The notes under the pieces: model-generated
Database searches by the model: none
The model's input: only the letters and a program-made list of their open reading frames with translations
Told to the model about the DNA's origin: nothing
Translations under genes and position numbers: made by a program
NCBI GenBank assembly: GCA_027484145.1
Contig: JAIXUH010000007.1
Location: forward strand, 1-64,000
Source of the DNA: Rhodobacter sp.
Lineage (GTDB): Bacteria > Pseudomonadota > Alphaproteobacteria > Rhodobacterales > Rhodobacteraceae
Direction of reading: 5' to 3'
DNA length: 64,000 nt
Shown: in pieces, positions 26,497-34,099 of the stretch
Layout of the letters: each line of letters begins with the position of its first letter
Position numbering within the stretch: the stretch's first letter is position 1

Positions 26497-27836
26497 AGCA
26501 GACAGTCCTTTTGATTGACGATGATGAGGCGATGCGCCGTTCGACCGAGCAGGCGCTGGAGCTTGCCGGTTTTTCGGTGCAGTCGCTGTCCAGTGCCGAA
26601 CAGGGCCTTGCGCTGATCAGCCCCGGCTTCAATGGCGCGGTCATTTCCGACATCCGCATGCCCGGCATGGATGGGATGAGCCTGCTGGAGCGCCTGACCC
26701 TTGCCGACCGTGACCTGCCCGTGATCCTGATCACCGGCCATGCCGAGGTCAGCCTTGCGGTGGAGGCGATGCGGCGCGGGGCCTATGACTTCATCGAAAA
26801 GCCGTTCAGCACGCAGGCGCTTGCCGCCGTGCTGCGCCGCGCGTTGGACCGCCGCGCGCTGGTGATCGAAAACCGCCGCCTGCGGGCCGCCGCCGGGCAG
26901 CGCGATGATCTGGAGGCCCGCCTGCCCGGACGCAGCAGCGCGGTGATCGACCTGCGGCGTCTGGTCCGCACCCTTGGCCCGTCTGAGGCCGATGCGCTGA
27001 TCACCGGGCCAACCGGCGCGGGCAAAGAGGTGGTGGCGCAGGTCATGCACGACCTTTCGCCGCGCGCAGGCCGCCCCTTTATTGCCATCAACTGTGCCGC
27101 CCTGCCCGCGCAACTGATTGAACGTGAGTTGTTCGGCCACGAGGCTGGTGCCTTTCCGGGGGCCATGCGCCCGCGCTTTGGCCGCTTTGAACATGCGCGC
27201 GGCGGCACGATCCTGCTGGATGAGATCGGGTCCATGCCGCTGGAGTTGCAGGCCCGTCTGCTGCGGGTCTTGCAGGACAGGGTCATCATGCGGCTGGGGT
27301 CGAATGATCCCATCGCGCTGGATGTGCGCTTTCTGGCCACGTCAAAGGCCGATCTGGCGCAAGCCGTGGCGACGGGGGCATTCCGGCAAGACCTGCTGTA
27401 TCGGCTGGCCGTGGCAACCGTCCGCGTACCGCCGCTTTCGGCCCGCCGCGAGGATATTCCGCTGTTGTTCCTGCAACTGGTCCGCGAAGCCGCCGCCCGC
27501 CACGGGGTCGAAGACCGCGTGCCGGAACCCGAATTGCTGGCCGACCTTTCCGCCCGCGACTGGCCCGGCAACGTGCGCGAATTGCGCAACGCCGCCGACC
27601 GCTTTGTGCTGGACCTTGACTGGATGGAAGGGGCGGGGTCGGCCACGCCCCGTCTGGCCGAGCGTGTGGCGGGGTTTGAACGAAGCGTGATTGCGGGGGC
27701 CATCGCGGCGCATCGGGGACATCTTCGCAAGGTCTACGAATCGCTCGGGATCAGCCGAAAGACGCTGTACGAGAAGATGCAAAAGCACGGGCTGGACCGC
27801 CGCCTGATCGTCGACGGGGACGAGGCCGAAGGCTAG
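26493..27836 (+). CDS. DctD-type AAA+ response regulator with altered sigma-54 loop (GAFPGA)
   Basis: 447 residues. Receiver domain 1-120 with phosphoacceptor D53 in VISDIRMPGMDG and K in EKPFST; AAA+ domain about 140-370; Fis-type HTH at the C terminus (HLRKVYESLGISRKTLYEKMQKHG). Walker A reads GPTGAGKE (consensus GESGTGKE), Walker B GTILLDEIGSMPLE. The loop that contacts sigma-54 reads GAFPGA (residues 219-224) where GAFTGA is near-invariant. This suggests weakened or sigma-54-independent activation. Overlaps dctB-like by four bases and lies 204 bases before tctC, its likely target. Confidence 0.88.
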   Translation: MKQTVLLIDDDEAMRRSTEQALELAGFSVQSLSSAEQGLALISPGFNGAVISDIRMPGMDGMSLLERLTLADRDLPVILITGHAEVSLAVEAMRRGAYDFIEKPFSTQALAAVLRRALDRRALVIENRRLRAAAGQRDDLEARLPGRSSAVIDLRRLVRTLGPSEADALITGPTGAGKEVVAQVMHDLSPRAGRPFIAINCAALPAQLIERELFGHEAGAFPGAMRPRFGRFEHARGGTILLDEIGSMPLELQARLLRVLQDRVIMRLGSNDPIALDVRFLATSKADLAQAVATGAFRQDLLYRLAVATVRVPPLSARREDIPLLFLQLVREAAARHGVEDRVPEPELLADLSARDWPGNVRELRNAADRFVLDLDWMEGAGSATPRLAERVAGFERSVIAGAIAAHRGHLRKVYESLGISRKTLYEKMQKHGLDRRLIVDGDEAEG

Positions 27837-27847
27837 GCGCGCGCCGA

Positions 27848-27898
27848 TGGGTGGAAATCCACCCAGCCGTTCAGGCGGGTTGGGGCCATTTCCACCCA
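27848..27898. promoter_or_regulatory. Two 18-bp dyads, probable activator sites upstream of tctC
   Basis: Site 1 (27848-27865) is the perfect palindrome TGGGTGGA-AA-TCCACCCA. Site 2 (27881-27898), TGGGGCCA-TT-TCCACCCA, keeps the right arm exactly and five of eight bases of the left arm. The centres are 33 bp apart, about three helical turns, so both face the same side. They lie about 145-190 bp before the tctC ATG, a usual position for enhancer-type sites of NtrC/DctD regulators. No TGGCAC-N5-TTGC promoter was found between them and tctC. Confidence 0.6.
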
Positions 27899-28040
27899 AA
27901 TTGCCCCATGCTGCCCGCAGAACCCGCCGCTGGACGCCCGGTTTCTTTTGCCAGCCCCCCCGAAATGCGCCCCCGTAAGCACAACCGTGCCGGGGAGGAA
28001 AACCGCACGGGGCAACATTGGCCACGTCTGGGAGGACACC

Positions 28041-29018
28041 ATGGCATTGACGACGAAACTCGCCGGCCTCGCCGCCGGCGCGGTGATGGCCGCATCTGCA
28101 GCCATCGCGCAAACCTATCCCGACCGGCAGGTCACCATGGTGGTGCCCTTTGCCGCCGGAGGCCCGACCGATACGGTGGGCCGCCTGATCGCCGAACGCA
28201 TGTCGGCGGACCTTGGCCAGCAGATCATCGTGGAAAACGTGGGCGGCGCGGGCGGCACGCTGGGCGCAGGGAATGTGGCAACCGCCGAGGCGGATGGCTA
28301 CACCGTGCTGTTGCACCATATCGGCATGGCCACCAGCGCCACGCTGTATCGCAACCTTGCCTACAATCCGCTGGAAGCCTTTGAATATGTTGGCCTTGTG
28401 ACCGAGGTCCCCATGACCATCGTCACCCGCAAGGATTTTGAACCGACCGATTTTGCGTCGTTCATCACCTATGTGAAGGAAAACGCCGACACCATCACCA
28501 TGGCCAATGCCGGCATCGGGGCGGCCTCGCATCTGTGCGGGATGCTGTTCATGCAGGCGATCAAAGCACCGATCGTGACCGTGCCTTACAAGGGGACCGG
28601 GCCTGCGATGACGGAACTGCTGGGCGGTCAGATCGACATCATGTGCGACCAGACCACCAACACCGCCGAACAGATCAAGGGTGGCACGATCAAGGCCTAT
28701 GCCGTGACAACGCCCGCCCGACTGGACATCTTCCCCGACCTGCCGACGGTGGCCGAAGGTGGCTTTCCGGGCATGGAAGTGTCGGTCTGGCACGGCCTTT
28801 ACGCGCCCAAGGGCACCCCGGCCGAGGTGATTGACCGCCTGTCAGCCTCGCTGCAGTCGGCCTTGGCTGATCCGGAGATCGCGGCAAAGCTGGCAGAACT
28901 GGGCACAGCCCCTTCGCCCGCCACGGATGCGACGCCTGCCGCGCTGAAGGCCAAGCTGGAGGGCGAAATCGCCCGCTGGAAGCCGATCATCGAAACTGCC
29001 GGCGTTTACGCCGACTGA
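28041..29018 (+). CDS. tctC: Tripartite tricarboxylate transporter substrate-binding protein (TctC family)
   Basis: Periplasmic solute-binding protein that captures a carboxylate (tricarboxylate or related acid) and delivers it to the TctAB membrane part. 325 residues with signal peptide MALTTKLAGLAAGAVMAASAAIAQ. Typical family blocks: YPDRQVTMVVPFAAGGPTDTVGRLIA, ENVGGAGGTLGAGNVA, VPYKGTGPAMTELLGGQIDIMCDQ and FPDLPTVAEGGFPGMEVSVWHGLYAPKGTP. GGGAGGACACC precedes the ATG. First gene of tctC-tctB-tctA; the actual substrate cannot be deduced from sequence. Confidence 0.93.
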   Translation: MALTTKLAGLAAGAVMAASAAIAQTYPDRQVTMVVPFAAGGPTDTVGRLIAERMSADLGQQIIVENVGGAGGTLGAGNVATAEADGYTVLLHHIGMATSATLYRNLAYNPLEAFEYVGLVTEVPMTIVTRKDFEPTDFASFITYVKENADTITMANAGIGAASHLCGMLFMQAIKAPIVTVPYKGTGPAMTELLGGQIDIMCDQTTNTAEQIKGGTIKAYAVTTPARLDIFPDLPTVAEGGFPGMEVSVWHGLYAPKGTPAEVIDRLSASLQSALADPEIAAKLAELGTAPSPATDATPAALKAKLEGEIARWKPIIETAGVYAD

Positions 29019-29033
29019 TCGCAGAGCAAAAAA

Positions 29034-29058
29034 GGGGGGCGCACATCCTGCGCCCCCC
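29034..29058 (+). terminator. Intercistronic hairpin between tctC and tctB
   Basis: GGGGGGCGCA-CATCC-TGCGCCCCCC, a ten-pair stem 16 bases after the tctC stop and about 30 bases before tctB. GTTTCG follows. Probably a partial terminator or mRNA stabiliser that lets the binding protein be made in excess over the membrane subunits, as in many solute-binding transporter operons. Confidence 0.7.
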
Positions 29059-29087
29059 GTTTCGATGGGCGAGGGGAGGCGCTTTTC

Positions 29088-29552
29088 ATGAAAAACATAA
29101 CCGTCGACTGGACCGATGCCATGGCCGGTCTGATCTTTATCCTGTTCGGCCTGCTGTTCGGGGTGCAATCGCTGGGGCTGGAAATCGGCACGGCCTTTCG
29201 CATGGGGCCGGGGTATTTTCCGCTGGTGCTGTCGGGCATCCTGTTGGTGCTGGGCGGGCTGATCGTGTTCAGCGCGATCCATGACCGGGGTGGCGAAGGC
29301 GTGGGCAAGATGGCGTGGCGGGGGCTGTTCTTCATCCTGCCGGCGCCGATCTTTTTCGGGCTGACCGTGCGCGGCCTTGGCTTTGTTCCGGCGATTTTCC
29401 TGACCACGCTGGTGGCGGCGCTTGCCTCGTTCAAGATGCGGCCCCTGTGGGCGCTGGTTCTTGCGGGTGCGGTCACCGTCTTTGCCACTTTGGTGTTTTC
29501 ATACGGCCTTGGCCTGCCCTTCCGGCGCTTTGGCCCCTGGCTTGAATTCTGA
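29088..29552 (+). CDS. tctB: Tripartite tricarboxylate transporter TctB family protein
   Basis: Small membrane subunit of the TTT carrier. 154 residues with four transmembrane helices (about 12-30, 43-63, 80-100, 117-145), the canonical TctB topology, and the early GTAFRMGPGYFPLVLSGILLVLG segment typical of the family (RMGPGYFP). Sits between tctC and tctA with nine bases to the tctA ATG, so cotranslated with it. Confidence 0.9.
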   Translation: MKNITVDWTDAMAGLIFILFGLLFGVQSLGLEIGTAFRMGPGYFPLVLSGILLVLGGLIVFSAIHDRGGEGVGKMAWRGLFFILPAPIFFGLTVRGLGFVPAIFLTTLVAALASFKMRPLWALVLAGAVTVFATLVFSYGLGLPFRRFGPWLEF

Positions 29553-29561
29553 GGCGCATAC

Positions 29562-31067
29562 ATGGACCTGCTTTCAAACCTTTCGCTTGGCTTTGCCACA
29601 GCCGCCTCGCCCGAGAACCTGCTGTTTTGCCTGATCGGGGTGATCCTTGGCACATTGATTGGCGTTTTGCCCGGCATCGGGGCCACGGCGACCATCGCCA
29701 TGCTGCTGCCGATCACCTTTCAGCTGGAACCCGTGTCGTCGCTGATCATGCTGGCCGGGATTTATTATGGCGCGCAATACGGCGGCTCGACCACGGCGAT
29801 CCTGATCAACATGCCGGGCGAAAGCTCGTCCGCCGTGACGGCCATTGATGGCTATCAGATGGCGCGAAGGGGCAAGGCTGGCACCGCGCTTGCCGTGGCG
29901 GCGCTTGGGTCGTTCTTTGCCGGCACCGTGGCCACTCTGCTGGTGGCGCTGTTTGCCCCGCCCCTGACCGCCATCGCCCTGAAATTTGGCGCGGCCGAGT
30001 ACTTCAGCCTGATGCTGCTGGGCCTTGTCTCGGCCATTGCACTTGCGCACGGGTCCATCCTCAAGGCGCTTGCGATGGTTGTCCTTGGCCTGATCCTTGG
30101 GCTGGTCGGCACCGACATCTATACCGGCGCACCACGCTTTACCTTTGGCATCACCGAATATGCCGATGGCCTCAGCTTTGTGGCGCTTGCCGTCGGCATC
30201 TTCGGCATCGCCGAAATCCTGCGCAACCTTGAGGGCGATCAGGACCGCACGGTGCTTGGCACCAGCCTTGGCGGGCTGCTGCCCTCACGCGCGGATCTGA
30301 AGCGGATGGTGGCCCCGATGTTGCGTGGTACGGCGGTGGGGTCCATCCTTGGCATTCTGCCGGGCGGTGGTGCGGTTCTGGCAGCCTTTGCCTCCTATAC
30401 CATTGAAAAGCGCCTGTCGGATCACCCTGAAGAGTTTGGTCAGGGCGCGATTGCCGGGGTAGCCGGGCCGGAATCGGCCAATAATGCCGGGGCGCAAACC
30501 AGCTTTATCCCGCTGTTGACGCTGGGCATTCCGGCGAACCCGGTAATGGCGCTGATGGTGGGCGCGATGATCATTCAGGGCATTGTGCCGGGGCCGAACG
30601 TCGCCAGTGAACAGCCCGAGTTGTTCTGGGGCATCATCGCCAGCATGTGGATCGGCAACCTGATGCTGGTGGTGCTGAACCTGCCACTGATCGGGCTCTG
30701 GGTCAAACTTCTGAAAGTGCCGTATCATGTGCTCTTTCCGGTGATCATGGCGTTCTGTTCTATCGGGGTTTATTCGGTCAACTCGAACGTGTTTGACCTT
30801 TACGCCGTCGCGTTCTTTGGCCTGATGGGCTATGTCCTGCTCAAACTGCGGTGCGAGCCTGCGCCATTGCTGTTGGGCTTTGTCCTTGGCCCGATGCTGG
30901 AGGAAAACCTGCGCCGTGCCATGATCCTTGGCCGGGGGGACCCGACGATCTTTGTCGCGCGCCCCATCAGCCTGACGCTGCTGTTGCTGACACTGGCCGT
31001 TCTGGTGGTGATGTTCCTGCCGTCGATCCGCAAAAAGCGCGAAGAGGTGTTCGTCGAAGCCGACTGA
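29562..31067 (+). CDS. tctA: Tripartite tricarboxylate transporter permease TctA
   Basis: Large membrane subunit that moves the substrate with an ion gradient. 501 residues, about 12 hydrophobic segments. Family motifs: IGVLPGIGATATIAMLLP near residue 35, YYGAQYGGSTTAILINMPGE, GILPGGGAVLAAFASYTIEK and the later AGPESANNAGAQTSFIPLLTLGIP. These glycine-rich repeats are the hallmark of TctA. Followed by a GGGCGGCC/GGCCGCCC hairpin. Confidence 0.95.
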   Translation: MDLLSNLSLGFATAASPENLLFCLIGVILGTLIGVLPGIGATATIAMLLPITFQLEPVSSLIMLAGIYYGAQYGGSTTAILINMPGESSSAVTAIDGYQMARRGKAGTALAVAALGSFFAGTVATLLVALFAPPLTAIALKFGAAEYFSLMLLGLVSAIALAHGSILKALAMVVLGLILGLVGTDIYTGAPRFTFGITEYADGLSFVALAVGIFGIAEILRNLEGDQDRTVLGTSLGGLLPSRADLKRMVAPMLRGTAVGSILGILPGGGAVLAAFASYTIEKRLSDHPEEFGQGAIAGVAGPESANNAGAQTSFIPLLTLGIPANPVMALMVGAMIIQGIVPGPNVASEQPELFWGIIASMWIGNLMLVVLNLPLIGLWVKLLKVPYHVLFPVIMAFCSIGVYSVNSNVFDLYAVAFFGLMGYVLLKLRCEPAPLLLGFVLGPMLEENLRRAMILGRGDPTIFVARPISLTLLLLTLAVLVVMFLPSIRKKREEVFVEAD

Positions 31068-31076
31068 ACCTGCCGG

Positions 31077-31100
31077 GGGCGGCCGGTTTTCTGGCCGCCC
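31077..31100 (+). terminator. Hairpin after tctA
   Basis: GGGCGGCC-GGTTTTCT-GGCCGCCC, nine bases after the tctA stop codon. No T run follows, so termination efficiency is unclear. Confidence 0.5.
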
Positions 31101-31198
31101 ATCAAGTTATGGTCATCGCAGCGTAAATCACGCAGATGTGCTTGATCGCTGCGATGATCGCTTTACACTGCCCCGACCGTTTTGGTGTGGAGTGTGGA

Positions 31199-31999
31199 AT
31201 GCCCTTGGTTAAATCTGTTGCCCTTTCCGTGGTTTTGTCTGTCTTTGCCAGCAGTGCGTTTTCGGCCTCGTGCTCTGACACGGGTGGCAAGTATGAGGCG
31301 TGGAAGCCTGAAATCGCAGCCGAAGCACAGGCAGCAGGCGTTGGCGAAAAGGGCATCGCCGCCCTGATGAACAGCAGCTATTCCAAGGCGACGATCGCGG
31401 CCGATCGGAACCAGAAAAGCTTCAAATACAGCCTTGATAAGTTCATGCAGGTGCGCGGCGCCGATACGATCGTGAAGCAGGGCCGTTCGAAAAAGACCAA
31501 GAATGCCGGTTTCTTTGCCTCGCTTGAAGATCAGTATGGTGTTCCGGCCGGGGTGATCATCGCGATCCACGGCATGGAAACCGGGTTCGGCGGGTTCATG
31601 GGCGATACCAACGTGATCTCGGCCATTGCGACGCTGGCCTATGATTGCCGCCGCAGCGACTTTTTCACCCCGCATCTGATTGCGGCGCTGAAACTGGTGG
31701 ACCGCGGCACGATCAGTCCGAAATCAGTGGGTGCCAAGCATGGCGAGTTGGGCCATACGCAGTTCCTGCCGGGCAATGCGCTGACCTATGGCGTGGACGG
31801 CAACGGCGATGGCCGGGTTGATCTGAACAACCAGACGGACGCCCTCGCCTCGACTGCCAACTTCCTGCGTCAGAAGGGCTGGCGTCCAGGGGCGGGCTAC
31901 CAGCAGGGCGAGCCGAACTTTGCCGTGATCAAGCAGTGGAATGCTGCCACTGTCTATCAGCAGGCGATTGCCATCATGGGCGGCAAAATCGACGGCTAA
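31199..31999 (+). CDS. Lytic murein transglycosylase, MltB-like (SLT_2)
   Basis: Cleaves peptidoglycan glycan strands to 1,6-anhydromuropeptides in the periplasm. 266 residues with signal peptide MPLVKSVALSVVLSVFASSAFS. The catalytic glutamate lies in IHGMETGFGGFMGDTNVISA; GHTQFLPGNALTYGVDGNGDGRVDL matches the conserved calcium-binding-like segment of MltB enzymes, and ALASTANFLRQKGWRPG follows. It has no lipobox, so it is a soluble periplasmic form, and is shorter than E. coli MltB because it lacks the C-terminal part. The ATG at 31199 is at the start of the signal sequence; the upstream extension to 31136 is not plausible. Confidence 0.9.
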   Translation: MPLVKSVALSVVLSVFASSAFSASCSDTGGKYEAWKPEIAAEAQAAGVGEKGIAALMNSSYSKATIAADRNQKSFKYSLDKFMQVRGADTIVKQGRSKKTKNAGFFASLEDQYGVPAGVIIAIHGMETGFGGFMGDTNVISAIATLAYDCRRSDFFTPHLIAALKLVDRGTISPKSVGAKHGELGHTQFLPGNALTYGVDGNGDGRVDLNNQTDALASTANFLRQKGWRPGAGYQQGEPNFAVIKQWNAATVYQQAIAIMGGKIDG

Positions 32000-32054
32000 G
32001 CCGCACTTTTTACCCTTGCACAGTTTCGGCCGCTGGCTTATCCAGCGCGCCAGT

Positions 32055-32129
32055 GGCCCGTTCGTCTATCGGTTAGGACACCTGGTTTTCAACCAGGTAA
32101 GAGGGGTTCGACTCCCCTACGGGCTGCCA
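32055..32129 (+). tRNA. tRNA-Glu (anticodon TTC)
   Basis: 75 bases including encoded CCA. Acceptor GGCCCGT/ACGGGCT (one G-U pair), D arm TCGTCTATCGGTTAGGAC, anticodon stem CCTGG/CCAGG with loop TTTTCAA and anticodon TTC at 32088-32090, T arm AGGGG-TTCGACT-CCCCT. Confidence 0.96.
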
Positions 32130-32202
32130 CTTCCCCATGAATTTCACGAATACCTTGGCGTCGTTGCTGACCAAGGGTTTGCGCTGCGTCGCGCCGGGTT
32201 CT

Positions 32203-32802
32203 TCAGGCGATCAGGCGATAGTGCACTTCGGTCGGGATGCAATCTGCGCCGTTGATCGGGATCATGTCCTGCGGGCAGGTGGACAGGACAACGATGCAAT
32301 CCATCACGGCGCGCAGGGTGACATGGTCGCCCGGTTTGCACAGCGGCGTGCCCCAGGTGATCTTGCCATCGTCTCCCACTGGGATGTTCATCCACAGGTT
32401 CAGCGGCGCAGGACAATCGGGCGCGCGCAGATCGATCTGGCGCAAGGCGGCATGCAGATTGTCAGTGCAGTTGTCGTGATAGACCGTGCAGCCAAGGCTG
32501 GCATAGCGATGCACGTCGCAGGCCGCGATCAGAGTATCGTGCCGTCCAGGGCTGGTATCATCCTCCAACACCAGAATGGGGCGGCGGCGATTGGTCACCA
32601 GACCATCACCCTTGGCCGGAAAGATCCCTTGCAGCGTGGCGCGCAGGTGTTCCATCGACATGAATTCCGACAGGTCATCGGCGTTGAAGCACCATGTGTC
32701 CACCACCTGCTGACCATGGGTGTTGATGATTTGAAGGGCCTGACCCGCCTCAAGACGGATGGCCCGGCCGCGGCGTGCGGGAACGACATGCAATTGCGTC
32801 AC
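32203..32802 (-). CDS. DUF1989 / urea carboxylase-associated-like protein
   Basis: 199 residues. Signature blocks of the DUF1989 family: INTHGQQVVDTWCFNADDLSEFMSMEH-like N-terminal half, then CDVHRYASLGCTVYHDNCTDN (conserved Cys, His and Asp/Asn residues, possibly metal-binding) and PAPLNLWMNIPVGDDGKITW. Family members sit beside urea carboxylase or aminomethyltransferase-like genes elsewhere; here it is alone, so the role is open. GTG at 32802 is chosen because GAAGGA lies eight bases upstream; the track start (TTG at 32820) is less likely. Confidence 0.75.
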   Translation of the reverse strand: MTQLHVVPARRGRAIRLEAGQALQIINTHGQQVVDTWCFNADDLSEFMSMEHLRATLQGIFPAKGDGLVTNRRRPILVLEDDTSPGRHDTLIAACDVHRYASLGCTVYHDNCTDNLHAALRQIDLRAPDCPAPLNLWMNIPVGDDGKITWGTPLCKPGDHVTLRAVMDCIVVLSTCPQDMIPINGADCIPTEVHYRLIA

Positions 32803-33149
32803 GGTCTGTATCCTTCCCAAAGCGGCCGATCCATGGCCTGATACAGTGTGCGGGGCGGGCGAAGGGGGGTCAAGCGTCGGTTATGTGCCTGTTTCGCGGG
32901 CATGGTGCCCGGTGGCGCCCCCTGCACCGGGCCGCGGGCAAGATGCCGCGCACTGCTGTGGCACGCGCCATCTGAACGGCACAGCCTGTTATCAACGGCT
33001 TAAGAGGCCCCCGCATCCAGCGGCGCGCTTTTTGCACAAAGTTCGGCAAGCATCTGAATTTGCGAGGCATTCTCATGCTGGAACCCTGTCTTGAACCATG
33101 GCCCCTGCCCTGTTAGAGCCGCGGTCAGATCCTGTCGCAAAGGGCCGTG
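32803..33149. other. Divergent intergenic region
   Basis: 347 bases between the divergent DUF1989 and CDF exporter genes. Apart from a candidate promoter for the exporter (33091-33119) I find no gene, tRNA or strong hairpin. It should contain the DUF1989 promoter. Confidence 0.5.
33091..33119 (+). promoter_or_regulatory. Possible promoter of the CDF exporter gene
   Basis: TTGAAC - 17 bases - TAGAGC, about 30 bases before the ATG at 33150. Read by eye. Confidence 0.35.
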
Positions 33150-34037
33150 ATGTCATATGTTCTCAAACTTGCCATTGGCAGCATCCTTGTCGGCCTTATC
33201 GTCCTTGGGCTGAAGCTGCTGGCATGGTGGATGACGGATTCGGTGGCCCTGCTGTCGGATGCGCTGGAAAGCACGGTCAATGTGGCCACAGCGATTGCCG
33301 CCGTGATCGCGATCCGCATCGCCGCGCTGCCCGCTGATGCCAACCACCCATATGGCCACCACAAGGCGGAATTCTTCAGCGCCATTCTGGAAGGCGTGAT
33401 GATCATCATCGCCGCCATGCTGATCCTGCGCGAGGCCTATCATGGCCTGATGAACCCGGTCGTGCTGAATGCCCCGCTGCAGGGGCTGTTGGTCAACGGG
33501 GCGGCCAGTGTGCTGAATGCCCTGTGGTGCTGGGTGCTGATTTCGCAGGGGCGGCGGCGGCGCTCTCCGGCGCTGGTGGCGGATGGCAAGCACCTGCTGT
33601 CTGACGTGATCTCTTCCGTCGGGGTGACCTTTGGCGTGCTGATTGCCATCGTGACCGGTTGGGCGGTGCTGGACCCGTTGATGGCGGGGCTGGTGGCAAT
33701 CAACATCTTGTGGTCGGGCTGGAAGGTGATGGTCAGTTCGATGAGCGGGCTTTTGGATGAATCCGTGCCGGACGAAACCCTGCTGGCCGTGCGCGAGATC
33801 ATCTCGGTCGAGGCGGTTGGCGCAGTCGAGGCGCATGACCTGCGCACACGCCACGCAGGCGCGGCCACGTTCATCGAGTTTCATCTGGTGGTGCCGGGCG
33901 ATCTGACCGTCACCGCCGCGCATGAGATGTGCGACCGGGTGGAAACCGCGCTGAAAAAGCGGGTGCCAGACTGCATCGTGACGATCCACGTCGAGCCGGA
34001 ATACAAGGCCAAGCACAGCGGAATCGTGGTGCTGTAG
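33150..34037 (+). CDS. Cation diffusion facilitator (CDF) family exporter
   Basis: Proton-driven efflux of divalent metals such as Zn2+, Fe2+ or Mn2+ across the inner membrane. 295 residues. Six transmembrane helices in the first about 200 residues, with SVALLSDALESTVNV in helix 2, the loop ADANHPYGHHKAEFFSA, and the helix 5 metal-site sequence VADGKHLLSDVISSVGV (H-x3-D). The cytoplasmic C-terminal domain (about 205-290) contains HDLRTRHAGAATFIEFHLVV and IHVEPE. The helix-2 motif reads LSDAxES rather than HxxxD or DxxxD with a second aspartate, which would matter for metal choice. ATG at 33150 follows an in-frame GTG. Confidence 0.88.
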   Translation: MSYVLKLAIGSILVGLIVLGLKLLAWWMTDSVALLSDALESTVNVATAIAAVIAIRIAALPADANHPYGHHKAEFFSAILEGVMIIIAAMLILREAYHGLMNPVVLNAPLQGLLVNGAASVLNALWCWVLISQGRRRRSPALVADGKHLLSDVISSVGVTFGVLIAIVTGWAVLDPLMAGLVAINILWSGWKVMVSSMSGLLDESVPDETLLAVREIISVEAVGAVEAHDLRTRHAGAATFIEFHLVVPGDLTVTAAHEMCDRVETALKKRVPDCIVTIHVEPEYKAKHSGIVVL

Positions 34038-34099
34038 CGGGAACGCGTTGCGCGACAGAACGCGGCGTTTGCACCGCAAGGGACGGCCCGGGAATGACC

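Noticed and set aside
27837-28040. Sigma-54 promoter before tctC
   Set aside because: I looked for GG-N10-GC with TGGCAC/TTGC context around each TTGC and found none with correct spacing.
27342-28793. 483-residue minus-strand ORF
   Set aside because: Antisense to the DctD-like gene and tctC.
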